Shown here: in pieces, positions 35,044-44,360 of the stretch | How positions within the stretch are numbered: the stretch's first letter is position 1 | How the letters are laid out: every line of letters starts with the position of its first letter | Assembly: GCA_016125475.1 (NCBI GenBank) | Contig: WGLR01000010.1 | Location: forward strand, 186,001 to 250,000 | Length of the DNA stretch: 64,000 nucleotides | From: Betaproteobacteria bacterium | GTDB taxonomy: Bacteria > Pseudomonadota > Gammaproteobacteria > Burkholderiales > Ga0077523 | Reading direction: 5' to 3' | The notes under the pieces: model-generated | Databases searched by the model: none | What the model saw: only the letters and a program-made list of their open reading frames with translations | Told to the model about the DNA's origin: nothing | Position numbers and translations under genes: made by a program

Positions 35044-37578
35044 TCAGTCTCCGGGCTTCGGGGGTTTCGGCGGCTTCGGCTTCGGAGGTTTCGGCGGCTT
35101 CGGTGCCTCCGGCGATGCCGGCGCAGCGTCGCGTACCCGTCTCACCTTGACCTGCATGTTCGCGAAGGCCTGGCGCATCACCGAAAGCTCGACGAGACGT
35201 GCTCCAACCGCGAAATTGACCGACCCCTCGGGGAAGTTCCCGGCATCGTCGGCTCGGCCCGCGACCATGCCGGTGAAGATCTCGAGCGCCTCGTCGACGT
35301 GGGTGACCGCGTGGAGGCGGAACCGTCCGTCCCGCACGGCGTCGACGACGTCGGCCCGGAGCATGAGGTGCGCCACGTTCGTGGCCGGAATCACGACGCC
35401 GTGGCTGCCGTCGAGGCCCCGCGCGGCGCACACGTCGAAGAAGCCCTCGATCTTCTCGTTCACGCCGCCGATCGGCTGCACGATGCCGTGCTGGTTCACG
35501 GAGCCCGTCACCGCGAGGGACTGTGCGAGCGGGGCGCCCGCGAGGGACGAGATCAGCACGAGCAGTTCGGCGAGCGAGGCGCTGTCGCCCTCGACCTCGC
35601 CGTAGGTCTGCTCGAACGCGAGCGTCGCTGCGAGCGACTGCGGCCGGTCCGACGAGTAGCGCGACGCAAGGAAGGCCGCGAGCGTGATGACGCCCTTCGA
35701 ATGAATGGGTCCGCCGAGCTGCACCTCGCGGTGGATGTCCACCACCTCGCCGTCACCGAGGCGCGTGGTGGCCGTGATGCGCGTCGGGTGCCCGAAGCTC
35801 GAGCGTCCGACCATGCTCACCGACAGGCCGTTGATCTGACCGATGACCGCGCCACTCGTGTCGATGAGGATCTCGCCGCGCACGATCGCTTCGAGGACCC
35901 GGCGTCGCACCCGGTCGCTCCGGCGGTCGCGGGCGTCGAGCGCCCCCTGCACGTGCGTCGCCGTCACGCGCCCGCCGTGCTCGCGTCGCGCGAGCAGTTC
36001 CGCCTCGCGGAGCAGGTCGCTCAGCTCCTCGAGCTGTGTCGACAGTCGCTCGCTGTCGTCCGCGCTGCGGGCTGCCTGCTCGATCACGCGGGCGACCGCG
36101 CCACGGTCGAACGGGCACAGGCCCGCCTGCCGCACGAGTGTCGCGACGAGGCGGGCGTAGAGCGCCTCGTGCTCCGGCGACCGCTCCACGCGGTCCTCGA
36201 AGTCCGCGGAAACCTTGAACAGCTCCTCGAACTCGGGATCGTACGCGAGCAGCAGGTGGTAGATGAGACGTTCACCCACGAGCACGACCTTCACGTCGAG
36301 CGGGATCGGCTCCGGGTCGAGGGCGACGGTGGTCACGAGGCCGATGCTCTGTCCCATGGTCTCGGGCCGGAGCTGGCCGGACGAGAGTGCGCGCTTGAGT
36401 GCGTCCCACGCGAACGGCTGGCCGAGCAGCTTGTACGCGTCGATCACGAGGTAGCCGCCGTTCGCGCGGTGGAGGCTGCCTGCCTGGATCAGCGCGAAAT
36501 CCGTCACGAGCGTGCCGAGGCGGGCCATGTTCTCGATGCGCCCGATGAGGTTCGGGAACGTGGGGTAGTCTTCCGTGACCACGGGGGCGCCGGTGGCACC
36601 GGGTTCTCCCCCCACGAGCACGTTCACCTCGTAGCGACGGAACGCGGTCGTCTCGTCGAAGGCGACCATGAGCGGGTTGCCGTCCGCGTCGGGCGTACGG
36701 CGGAACTGCTCGCTGTTCCCGAGCACGTCCGCCTGGACTGCGTCCAGATAGCGCAGCACTTCCGGCGCACCCGCGAACTTCGCCTTGAGCTCCTCGGTGA
36801 GCGCGCCGACGACGCTCAGCGTCATCTCGCGCGTGAGGTCCTTGATCGCGTTGCGCTTCTGCTTCTGGATCTGCTGGGCCTGGCGCACGGTCTTCTGCAG
36901 CTTGTCCTGCAGCTCCCCGAGATGGCCCTGGATCTTCTCGCGCTCGGCCTCGGGGAGGGCCTCGTACTGCTCGGGAGAGATGACCTGCTCGTCGCGCATC
37001 GGCGCGAACGAGAATCCGGCCGGCGTGTGGATCAGTGCGATGTTTTCCCGCGAAGCTTCCGCACCGAGCGCGACGAACAGCTGCTCCTGCTGGTTCGTGA
37101 AATCCGCGTCGATCTGCTCGGCGCGCGAGCGGAATTCCTCGCTCTCGAGCAGCGCCGGGATCGACGCGCGCAGCTCGTCCACGAACTGGCGCATGCCGTC
37201 GCGCAGCCGCGTGCCCTCGCCGGGAGCGAGACGCAGCGCGCGCGGCCGGTTCGGTGCGTCGAAATTGTTCACGTAGCACCAGTCGTCCGGAGGGCGGTCG
37301 TTGCGCGCACGCTCCCGCAGGAACTCCTCGACGAGGCTGCGCTTGCCGACACCCGCGGGGCCGAGCATGAACACGTTGTAGCCGCGTGCGCGTATCTCGA
37401 CCGCGAGCGAGAGTGCATCCCGCGCGCGGGCCTGGCCGATCAGGGAGGGGAGGTCCGGCAGGTCGTCGGTGGTCTCGAAGTCCAGACCCGCGAGCGTCGC
37501 CGCCCGGTAGAGCGATTCGGCCGGCAGGGCGGGCGGGCCCGGCGGGGCGGAGGAAGGGGGTTCGTCGGTCCTGGTCAT
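35044..37578 (-). CDS. Lon-family ATP-dependent protease (LonB/Lon-related type)
   Basis: An 844-residue Lon-like protease. The N-terminal AAA part has Walker A GPAGVGKRSLVEEFL and a long helical insert (~150-300) typical of the proteobacterial Lon-related family; the C-terminal proteolytic domain has the dyad Ser666 (EVEGDSASLAELL) and Lys709 (GGVNEKIEGFF) at the canonical 43-residue spacing. No membrane segment is seen, so it should be cytoplasmic and degrade damaged or regulatory proteins. The last ~20 residues are a Pro-Lys repeat (PKPPKPPKPK). It leads the minus-strand operon with the Usp and L,D-transpeptidase genes. Confidence 0.93.
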   Translation of the reverse strand: MTRTDEPPSSAPPGPPALPAESLYRAATLAGLDFETTDDLPDLPSLIGQARARDALSLAVEIRARGYNVFMLGPAGVGKRSLVEEFLRERARNDRPPDDWCYVNNFDAPNRPRALRLAPGEGTRLRDGMRQFVDELRASIPALLESEEFRSRAEQIDADFTNQQEQLFVALGAEASRENIALIHTPAGFSFAPMRDEQVISPEQYEALPEAEREKIQGHLGELQDKLQKTVRQAQQIQKQKRNAIKDLTREMTLSVVGALTEELKAKFAGAPEVLRYLDAVQADVLGNSEQFRRTPDADGNPLMVAFDETTAFRRYEVNVLVGGEPGATGAPVVTEDYPTFPNLIGRIENMARLGTLVTDFALIQAGSLHRANGGYLVIDAYKLLGQPFAWDALKRALSSGQLRPETMGQSIGLVTTVALDPEPIPLDVKVVLVGERLIYHLLLAYDPEFEELFKVSADFEDRVERSPEHEALYARLVATLVRQAGLCPFDRGAVARVIEQAARSADDSERLSTQLEELSDLLREAELLARREHGGRVTATHVQGALDARDRRSDRVRRRVLEAIVRGEILIDTSGAVIGQINGLSVSMVGRSSFGHPTRITATTRLGDGEVVDIHREVQLGGPIHSKGVITLAAFLASRYSSDRPQSLAATLAFEQTYGEVEGDSASLAELLVLISSLAGAPLAQSLAVTGSVNQHGIVQPIGGVNEKIEGFFDVCAARGLDGSHGVVIPATNVAHLMLRADVVDAVRDGRFRLHAVTHVDEALEIFTGMVAGRADDAGNFPEGSVNFAVGARLVELSVMRQAFANMQVKVRRVRDAAPASPEAPKPPKPPKPKPPKPPKPGD

Positions 37579-37611
37579 CGTCCTACTCTAGCGGTGCCCG
37601 ATGGAACGTGG

Positions 37612-37625
37612 TTGTGCCAGATCAA
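37612..37625. promoter_or_regulatory. FNR-type box near the Lon operon start
   Basis: TTGTG-CCAG-ATCAA matches TTGAT-N4-ATCAA at 8 of 10 positions with one perfect half-site, 34 bases upstream of the Lon start codon on the opposite strand. It is one of two such sites in this 211-bp divergent gap. Confidence 0.35.
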
Positions 37626-37696
37626 ATGCCGGCCGGCTCTGGCGCCGTGCACGCGTGGTCCGGCCCGCCGGTTCTGCGGCGAGTGGATCGCGTTCG

Positions 37697-37710
37697 TTGA
37701 TCACGGTCAA
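37697..37710. promoter_or_regulatory. FNR-type box upstream of the acyl-CoA synthetase/dehydrogenase operon
   Basis: TTGAT-CACG-GTCAA matches the FNR consensus at 9 of 10 positions, the best FNR-type match I found in the window. It lies 80 bases before the GTG start and 85 bases from the weaker site on the Lon side, which suits control of both divergent operons by the FNR-like regulator at 5757. No clear -10 is visible. Confidence 0.45.
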
Positions 37711-37789
37711 GTCCCGGAAGCACGCACGGGGGCATCCTGCTTCATGCATCACCGTGGACTGTGAACACGGACGGCAGGAGGAGAAGCCT

Positions 37790-39550
37790 GTGGCGGCATG
37801 GATCCGCAAGCCCGACGAATTCGAGGTGGCGCCCAACCTTCGCGATTACGCGTCGGCCCGCGCGGCGTTCTCGTGGGAGCGCGCGCGTGCATCGCTGTCG
37901 GGGCTGCCCGAGGGGCGTGGTCTGAACATCGCCCACGAGGCGGTGGACCGGCATCTCGGCGGCCCACGCGCGGATCACTGCGCGATCCGCTGGCTGGGGC
38001 GCGAGGGGGAAGTCAGGGCCTTCACGTACCGCGAACTCGCCGCGGCGACGAACCGGTTCGCGAACGTGCTCGCCGCGCTCGGCGTGGCGGCGGGCGAGCG
38101 CATGTTCGTGCTGTCGGGCCGCATCCCGGAACTCTACGTCGGCGTGATCGGTGCGCTGAAGCACCGCTGCGTCGTGTCGCCGCTCTTTTCCGCGTTCGGC
38201 CCCGAGCCGATCGCCACGCGCATGGAGATCGGGGAAGGCAGCGTCCTGCTCACGACCACGACGCTGTACGCGCGGAAGATCGCCGCGCTGCGGCCGCGCC
38301 TGCCGACGCTGCGTCACGTCCTGGTCGTGCGCGACGACCCCGCGGACACGATTCCGGACGGTGCCCTCGATCTCGTCGCGCTGCTCGCGGAGGCCGCGCC
38401 GGCGTACGAGATCGCGCCGACCTCGCCGGAGGAACTCGCGCTGCTGCACTTCACGAGCGGCACGACGGGCAGGCCGAAGGGTGCGATGCACGTGCACGAG
38501 GCCGTGGTCGCGCATCACGCGACGGCCGGCAGCGCACTCGACCTGCACACCGACGACGTCTTCTGGTGCACGGCGGATCCCGGGTGGGTGACGGGGATGT
38601 CCTACGGGATCATCGCTCCGCTCACCCACGGCATCACGCTGATCGTGGACGAGGCGGATTTCGACGCGGAGCGCTGGTACGGGATTCTCGAGCGCGAGCG
38701 CGTGAGCGTCTGGTACACCGCGCCCACCGCGGTGCGCATGATGATGAAGGGCGGGTCCGGTGCCGCGAAGGCGCGCAGGTTTTCCGCGCTGCGCTTCATC
38801 GCGAGCGTGGGCGAACCGCTCAATCCGCAGGCGGTGTGGTGGGGCATGGAAGCCTTCGGCCTGCCGATCCACGACAACTGGTGGCAGTCGGAGACGGGCG
38901 GGATCATGGTCGCGAACTTCGCCGCGATGGACATCCGGCCCGGATCGATGGGGCGTCCGCTGCCCGGCATCGACGCCGCGGTCGTGGCGCGACGGGAGGA
39001 CGGCGGCGTCACGGAGATCACGGAGCCGGACCGGGAAGGCGAACTCGCGCTGAGACGCGGCTGGCCGTCGATGTTCCGCGGCTATCTCCACGAGGACGAA
39101 CGCTACCGGAAGTGCTTCGTGGGCGACTGGTACCTGACGGGCGATCTCGTGCGGTGCGACGCGGACGGCTATTTCTGGTTCGTCGGACGTGCCGACGACG
39201 TGATCAAGTCTTCCGGGCACCTGATCGGCCCGTTCGAGGTCGAGTCCGCCTTTCTGGGTCATCCGGCGGTCGCGGAAGCCGGCGTGATCGGCAAGCCGGA
39301 TCCCGTGGCCGGCGAGCTCGTGAAGGCGTTCGTTGCCCTCAAGCCCGGATTCGAGGGCACGGACGCGTTGCGCCGCGAACTGCTCGCGTTCGTGCGAAGG
39401 CAGCTCGGCACGGCCGTCTCGCCGAAGGAGATCGCGTTCGTGGCGCACCTTCCGAAGACACGCAGCGGCAAGATCATGCGGCGCCTGCTCAAGGCCCGCG
39501 AGCTGGGTCTGCCGGAAGGGGACACGTCGACGCTGGAGACGCCATCGTGA
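37790..39550 (+). CDS. Acetyl-CoA synthetase-like AMP-forming acyl-CoA ligase
   Basis: A 586-residue ANL enzyme starting at the GTG at 37790, with AGGAGGAG 6 bases upstream; the longer frame lacks this. Motifs are [16 protein letters not shown], the acetate-pocket region [12 protein letters not shown], the hinge [11 protein letters not shown] and the acetylatable Lys561 in [10 protein letters not shown]. It resembles Bacillus AcsA-type acetate-CoA ligases more than the 650-residue Acs. It likely loads acetate or a short acid on CoA. It is the first gene of a five-gene unit with 2-oxoacid dehydrogenase subunits and an ACP; its stop overlaps the next start (GTGA). Confidence 0.9.
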   Translation: MAAWIRKPDEFEVAPNLRDYASARAAFSWERARASLSGLPEGRGLNIAHEAVDRHLGGPRADHCAIRWLGREGEVRAFTYRELAAATNRFANVLAALGVAAGERMFVLSGRIPELYVGVIGALKHRCVVSPLFSAFGPEPIATRMEIGEGSVLLTTTTLYARKIAALRPRLPTLRHVLVVRDDPADTIPDGALDLVALLAEAAPAYEIAPTSPEELALLHFTSGTTGRPKGAMHVHEAVVAHHATAGSALDLHTDDVFWCTADPGWVTGMSYGIIAPLTHGITLIVDEADFDAERWYGILERERVSVWYTAPTAVRMMMKGGSGAAKARRFSALRFIASVGEPLNPQAVWWGMEAFGLPIHDNWWQSETGGIMVANFAAMDIRPGSMGRPLPGIDAAVVARREDGGVTEITEPDREGELALRRGWPSMFRGYLHEDERYRKCFVGDWYLTGDLVRCDADGYFWFVGRADDVIKSSGHLIGPFEVESAFLGHPAVAEAGVIGKPDPVAGELVKAFVALKPGFEGTDALRRELLAFVRRQLGTAVSPKEIAFVAHLPKTRSGKIMRRLLKARELGLPEGDTSTLETPS

Positions 39551-40527
39551 AGCCGGACCGCGAAACGGTGCGCGGTCACCTGCACGCGATGCTGCGCATT
39601 CGCCGCTTCGAGGAGAAGTGCGCGGAACTCTACGGTGCGGGCCTGATCCGCGGGTTCCTGCACCTGTACATCGGGGAAGAGGCCGTGGCCGCCGGCGTCG
39701 TCCCGCGGATCGCTCCCGGGGACGCGATCCTCGCGACGTACCGCGAGCACGGCCACGCGCTGCTGCGTGGAATCCCCGCGCGCCAGATCATGGCGGAGAT
39801 GTACGGCAAGCAGGAAGGGTGCAGTCACGGACGGGGCGGATCGATGCACCTGTTCGACGTGTCGCGGCGCTTCTACGGCGGCAACGCGATCGTTGCGGGG
39901 GCGCTGCCGATGGCCGTGGGCTTCGGCCTCGGCGACCGGATGCGCGGCACGGGTGCGGTCACGGCCTGCTTCTTCGGCGAGGGCGCGGTCGCGGAGGGAG
40001 AGTTCCACGAGGCGGCCAATCTTGCGTCGCTCTGGAAACTGCCCGTGCTTTTCTGCTGCGAGAACAACCTGTACGCGATGGGCACCGCACTCGACCGTTC
40101 CGAGGCGGACACGGACCTCTGCGAGAAGGCGCGTTCCTACCGCATGGAGGCCCGCAGCGTGGACGGGATGGACGTGTTCGCGGTGGCGGAAGCGGCCCGG
40201 GCCGCCCTGGAATACGTGCGCTCCGGGGCCGGGCCCCTGTTCCTCGAGCTGAAGACCTACCGGTTCCGCGCGCACTCCATGTTCGATCCGGAACTGTACC
40301 GGTCGCGCGAGGAAGTCGAGGCCTGGCGCGAGCGCTGTCCGATCGAGAGCCTGAAGCGGACCGCCTCCGCGGCGGGCCTCCTCACGGACGAGGACGTCGC
40401 GTCGATCGAACGGGCGATCGCGACGGAGATCGACGATGCGGTCGCGTTCGCCGAGGCCGGGACCTGGGAACCCGTGGACACGCTCGCCCGCGACGTCTAC
40501 GCGCGTGCATCGGGAGGTTCGTCGTGA
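39547..40527 (+). CDS. 2-oxoacid (pyruvate/acetoin-type) dehydrogenase E1 component, alpha subunit
   Basis: A 326-residue thiamine-diphosphate enzyme subunit starting at a GTG within the ligase stop. The ThDP motif is [16 protein letters not shown]...CENN (Gly144-Glu145-Gly146 to Asn173-Asn174); the usual GDG Asp is Glu, a known variant of this E1-alpha subfamily. RGGSMHLFD and [11 protein letters not shown] match PdhA/AcoA. With the beta subunit it decarboxylates a 2-oxoacid or cleaves acetoin and transfers the acyl group to the E2 lipoyl arm. Its stop overlaps the beta-subunit start. Confidence 0.93.
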   Translation: MKPDRETVRGHLHAMLRIRRFEEKCAELYGAGLIRGFLHLYIGEEAVAAGVVPRIAPGDAILATYREHGHALLRGIPARQIMAEMYGKQEGCSHGRGGSMHLFDVSRRFYGGNAIVAGALPMAVGFGLGDRMRGTGAVTACFFGEGAVAEGEFHEAANLASLWKLPVLFCCENNLYAMGTALDRSEADTDLCEKARSYRMEARSVDGMDVFAVAEAARAALEYVRSGAGPLFLELKTYRFRAHSMFDPELYRSREEVEAWRERCPIESLKRTASAAGLLTDEDVASIERAIATEIDDAVAFAEAGTWEPVDTLARDVYARASGGSS

Positions 40528-41507
40528 CGGACACGGTGAGGATGACCTACCGCGAAGCCCTGCGACAGGGCCTGCTGGCCGCGCTGCGACGCGACCCGAC
40601 TGTTTTTCTGATGGGCGAGGACGTGGGGCGTTACGGCGGGACCTACGCCGTGAGCAAGGGGTTTCTCGAGGAATTCGGCGAGGACCGGATCCGCGACGCG
40701 CCGCTCTCGGAATCCGGGTTCGTGGGGGCCGGCATCGGGGCCGCCCTGAACGGGCTCAAACCCGTGGTCGAGGTCATGACGGTCAACTTCAGCCTGCTCG
40801 CGCTCGACCAGATCGTGAACAACGCGGCGACCCTGCGGCACATGTCCGGCGGGCAGATCAACGTCCCGGTCGTGATCCGCATGACCACGGGCGGCGGACG
40901 CCAGCTCGCCGCGCAGCACTCGCACAGCCTGGAGGGGTGGTACGCGCACGTGCCGGGGCTGCGCATCGTCGCGCCGGCGACCCACGCCGACGCCTACGGA
41001 ATGATCCTCGCGGCCCTCGACGACCCCGATCCCGTGATCATCTTCGAGCACGCGATGCTGCTCAACGTGGAGGGCGAACTTGCCGCCGAGCCGGGACCCG
41101 TCGATCTCGACCGCGCGGCCGTGCGGCGCGGTGGCAGCCACGCGACGGTCGTCACGTACGGCGGTTCCGTCCCGAAGGCACTGGAGGCAGCGGGGGAACT
41201 CGCGAAGGAAGGCATCGAGGCCGAGGTCGTCGACCTGCGGTCGCTGCGGCCGCTCGACGACGCGACCGTCATGGCGTCGGTGCGAAAGACACACCGGGTC
41301 GTGATCGTGGACGAAGGCTGGAAGAGCGGCAGCCTGTCGGCCGAGATCATGGCGCGCATCGTGGAACAGGCGTTTTTCGATCTCGACGCGCCGATGATCC
41401 GCGTATGCAGCGAGGAAGTCCCGGTGCCGTATGCGCGGCACCTGGAGGAGGCCGCGCTGCCGCAGGTGGCGGATGTCGTGGCCGCGGTCCGGCAGGTGGT
41501 GGCCTGA
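40524..41507 (+). CDS. 2-oxoacid dehydrogenase E1 component, beta subunit
   Basis: A 327-residue subunit from the GTG at 40524, with GGGAGG about 7 bases upstream and a GTGA overlap with the alpha gene. Typical features are [30 protein letters not shown], the PAxHADAYGM segment and the C-terminal transketolase domain ([23 protein letters not shown]). It forms the alpha2-beta2 E1 heterotetramer. Length is normal. The long upstream ORF in the same frame lies inside the previous gene and is not real. Confidence 0.95.
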   Translation: MTDTVRMTYREALRQGLLAALRRDPTVFLMGEDVGRYGGTYAVSKGFLEEFGEDRIRDAPLSESGFVGAGIGAALNGLKPVVEVMTVNFSLLALDQIVNNAATLRHMSGGQINVPVVIRMTTGGGRQLAAQHSHSLEGWYAHVPGLRIVAPATHADAYGMILAALDDPDPVIIFEHAMLLNVEGELAAEPGPVDLDRAAVRRGGSHATVVTYGGSVPKALEAAGELAKEGIEAEVVDLRSLRPLDDATVMASVRKTHRVVIVDEGWKSGSLSAEIMARIVEQAFFDLDAPMIRVCSEEVPVPYARHLEEAALPQVADVVAAVRQVVA

Positions 41508-41508
41508 G

Positions 41509-42708
41509 ATGATCGAATTCACGATGCCGTCCCTCGGTGCGGACATGGAGGAAGGCACGTTCGTGGAATGGCACGTCAAGCCCGGTGACACGGTCGCGCG
41601 CGGCGACGTCGTCTGCGTGGTCGAGACCCAGAAGGGGGCCGTGGACGTCGAGATCTGGGAGGCGGGGACCGTCGTCGAACTCGTCGCGCAGCCGGGTCAG
41701 AAGATTCCCGTCGGGGGTGTGATGGCCTACCTTTCGGCGCCAGGTGAGAAAGTCCAGGCGCCACCCGTGGGCGTTCACGTGCGCGAGGAATCGGGCGGAA
41801 GAGAACCGGCGCCTCGGCCCCCGAGCGATGCCGGGGCCTCGGCGGTGGCGATTTCGGCGGGAGCGGCACAGCGAACCACGCGGGCCCGCGTGTCGCCGGC
41901 CGCGCGCAAGCGCGCGAGCGAACTAAGTGTCGACCTGGCGGGACTGACCGGCACGGGTCCGCAGGGCGCCGTCACACTCGCGGACGTCGAGAACGCCACA
42001 GCGCGACAGGCATCGCGTGCACCGGAGAAGAAAGCGTCGTCCGCCGACGCGATGCGCGCGGCAATTGCGGCGGCGATGGCGAAGTCCAAGCGCGAGATCC
42101 CCCACTACTACCTCGGGGCCGAGATCCGCGTGGACCGTGCGATGGAATGGCTGACGAAACGGAACGAACCCCGGCCGGTCACCGAACGCGTCCTCTTCGC
42201 CGCGCTGCAGTTGAAGGCCGTCGCGGCCGCACTGTGCGAGTCCCCCAGGCTGAACGGCCACTTCGTCGACGGAACGTTCCGGCCATCGGGTGCGATCCAT
42301 CTCGGCGTGGCCATCTCGATGCGCGGCGGCGGCCTCGTCGCGCCGGCGATTCACGACACCGGTACGCTTCCGCTCGACGACCTCATGCGACACCTGCGCG
42401 ATCTCGTGCAGCGCGCACGGCAGGGTCAGCTGCGGAGCTCCGAGCTCACCGATGCCACGATCACCGTGACGAGTCTCGGTGATCTCGGCGTGTCGACGGT
42501 GTACGGGGTGATCTACCCGCCGCAGGTGGCGCTCGTCGGTTTCGGACGCCCGCTGGAGCGCCCGTGGGTCGAGGACGGTCGTGTCGTCGTCGCGCGCACG
42601 ATCCAGGCAACCCTCTCGGCCGACCATCGCGTGACCGACGGCATGACCGGCGCGGGGTTCCTCGCCGCACTCGACCGTCAGTTCCAGGAACCGGAGTCCC
42701 TCGCATGA
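41509..42708 (+). CDS. 2-oxoacid dehydrogenase E2 component (dihydrolipoyl acyltransferase)
   Basis: A 399-residue E2 starting one base after the beta-subunit stop. It has one lipoyl domain with the lipoylated Lys42 (ETQKGAVDV), an Ala/Pro-rich linker, the E1/E3-binding domain (~120-160: VSPAARKRASEL, GTGPQGAVTLADV) and a catalytic domain with His373 and Asp377 (SADHRVTDG). It moves the acyl group to CoA and forms the complex core. No E3 (lipoamide dehydrogenase) gene follows, so E3 must come from elsewhere. Its stop overlaps the ACP start (ATGA). Confidence 0.94.
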   Translation: MIEFTMPSLGADMEEGTFVEWHVKPGDTVARGDVVCVVETQKGAVDVEIWEAGTVVELVAQPGQKIPVGGVMAYLSAPGEKVQAPPVGVHVREESGGREPAPRPPSDAGASAVAISAGAAQRTTRARVSPAARKRASELSVDLAGLTGTGPQGAVTLADVENATARQASRAPEKKASSADAMRAAIAAAMAKSKREIPHYYLGAEIRVDRAMEWLTKRNEPRPVTERVLFAALQLKAVAAALCESPRLNGHFVDGTFRPSGAIHLGVAISMRGGGLVAPAIHDTGTLPLDDLMRHLRDLVQRARQGQLRSSELTDATITVTSLGDLGVSTVYGVIYPPQVALVGFGRPLERPWVEDGRVVVARTIQATLSADHRVTDGMTGAGFLAALDRQFQEPESLA

Positions 42709-42962
42709 CGCTCACCCCCGATCAGTTACGTCAGGCACTCGTCGAGAGCATTCTCGACGTCGCTCCCGAAGCCGACATGGGAACCGTCCGTCCGGACCGT
42801 CCGCTCCGCGCCCAGCTCGACATCGACTCGTTCGACTTCCTCCGCGTACTGGAGGGTCTTCATGCGCGCACCGGCATCGACGTGCCGGAGGCGGATTACG
42901 GGAAGATGGAGACGCTGGAGTCCTCACTGGCCTATCTGGCCACCAGACTCGCAGGCAGCTGA
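42705..42962 (+). CDS. Acyl carrier protein in the dehydrogenase operon
   Basis: An 85-residue ACP from the ATG at 42705, overlapping the E2 stop (ATGA). The 4'-phosphopantetheine site is Ser42 in QLDIDSFDFL; the rest (LRVLEGLHARTGIDVPEADYGKMETL) is a four-helix ACP. It is not next to fatty-acid synthesis genes. A specialised ACP translated with E2 could receive an acyl group from this complex or carry octanoyl for lipoylation of E2; both are inference. It ends 22 bases from the convergent LuxR gene. Confidence 0.92.
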   Translation: MTLTPDQLRQALVESILDVAPEADMGTVRPDRPLRAQLDIDSFDFLRVLEGLHARTGIDVPEADYGKMETLESSLAYLATRLAGS

Positions 42963-42984
42963 GGGATCCGCAGACGCGCCGTGT

Positions 42985-44163
42985 TCAGTCGGCGACGTCG
43001 GAGCCCGCGAGCGCCCCGACGAGCTGAAGCAGTTCCGCCTGGCGGTGCGTGTCGGTCTTCTGGAACACCGCCGAGAGCTGGGCATGGGCCGTGTTGACGC
43101 TGATCCCGAGTTCGCTCGCGGCAGTCTTCAGCGGACGACCCGAAGCCAGTTCCTCGACGAGACGTGCCTCGGCGCGTGTGAGCCCGAAGACCATGGTCAG
43201 GGTGGACACGCCGGTCGCGAACGACGCCGGTGCATCCGCGATGAAGACGATCGCTGCAGCGCGACCGTGCCCGGTCCGGAAGGATCGATCGCCCCGGAGC
43301 GGGATCGCCGTGACGCGATAGGGCAGGCGGCTGTCGCGCCTCGTGACGACCGCCGTGCAGGCGTGCGCGCGGTTGCCGGCAATGAGCGGGTGGATGGCTT
43401 CGTCCACAATGCGCGACAGGGTCGCGGTCTCGCCGGGGCGCATCGCGACGAGCGTGCCGGCGGCCACGGCGATTCCGTCCGAGCGTTGCACGATGTGCTC
43501 GGCGGCACGATTCAGGAAGAGGGGGTGTGCGTCTTCGTCGACGAGGACGACTCCCGTGCTCAGGTGATCGAGGACTTCCACCGCCGTATCGGCGCGCTGA
43601 CGCAGGTCCGCGATGTGCCAGTGCAGCTGGACCGCGCGCCGCACGTGCGGGACCACGGCACTCAGAAAGTCGACGGACGCCTGATCGAACGGCTCCGCGC
43701 CGGGCGGGCGGTAGACCGAGAGACTCGTCCGCGGAAGGTCGCCCTGCTCGCCGGTCGCGACGAAACAGGCGACGAGACGCTCGAAGCCGTTCTGCTTCAG
43801 GAAGTCGTTGTAATACTCGGAGTCGAAAAAGGTCCGGTCGTCCACCATCTGCTCACCCGTGAGAACGGTGCACGGCGGAAGCTTCTGGGCTGCGATTCCC
43901 TGCGTCCAGACATCCACCTCGTGGTAGTAGGCCGCATAGGGCGCCATCTCCTGGTGGCCGAATCCGTGGGGGACCCAGAGGTTCGTGAGCGCACGTTCGC
44001 TGGGTGACACGAGTTGCCCGCTGGCGCCGCGCGCGCCATCGACGATGCGCCTGATGACGCCAGGCCAGAGTTCCGGGTCCAGTGGCGCGGCATAGATGTC
44101 GTTCACGAGACCGAGGAGGGCAGTCTCCGACGTGGGTGTCGTCGCTGCAGCACGTTTCGCCAT
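42985..44163 (-). CDS. LuxR-type transcription regulator with PAS-like sensor region
   Basis: A 392-residue regulator from the ATG at 44163, with GGAGGGAGGG just upstream; the longer frame is spurious. The N-terminal ~180 residues are unrecognised, a PAS-like segment (~205-300: VEVLDHLSTGVVLVDEDAHPLFLN) follows, and the C-terminus is a LuxR helix-turn-helix (LTRAEARLVEELASGRPL, GISVNTAHAQLSAVFQK). No receiver domain is present. It sits tail-to-tail with the ligase/E1/E2/ACP operon and downstream of the ATP synthase operon on the same strand (197-bp gap). Its ligand and targets are unknown. Confidence 0.88.
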   Translation of the reverse strand: MAKRAAATTPTSETALLGLVNDIYAAPLDPELWPGVIRRIVDGARGASGQLVSPSERALTNLWVPHGFGHQEMAPYAAYYHEVDVWTQGIAAQKLPPCTVLTGEQMVDDRTFFDSEYYNDFLKQNGFERLVACFVATGEQGDLPRTSLSVYRPPGAEPFDQASVDFLSAVVPHVRRAVQLHWHIADLRQRADTAVEVLDHLSTGVVLVDEDAHPLFLNRAAEHIVQRSDGIAVAAGTLVAMRPGETATLSRIVDEAIHPLIAGNRAHACTAVVTRRDSRLPYRVTAIPLRGDRSFRTGHGRAAAIVFIADAPASFATGVSTLTMVFGLTRAEARLVEELASGRPLKTAASELGISVNTAHAQLSAVFQKTDTHRQAELLQLVGALAGSDVAD

Positions 44164-44360
44164 GGATGTCCCTCCCTCCGAGCGATGGCCGGACGGTCCC
44201 CGCAGCGAGGCGCACGCGGGGAGCGCCGCGAGGCCGGACCGCCGCAGCGGCGCCCGGCTCGTGACGGTGGCAAAGCGTAGCGCCGCCCGCCGTTCCCGAC
44301 ATCGTCCACATGGATGAGTCCGTGCGTCCGGAGGGAAGGTGCGCGACGGTGCCGCGCGGG

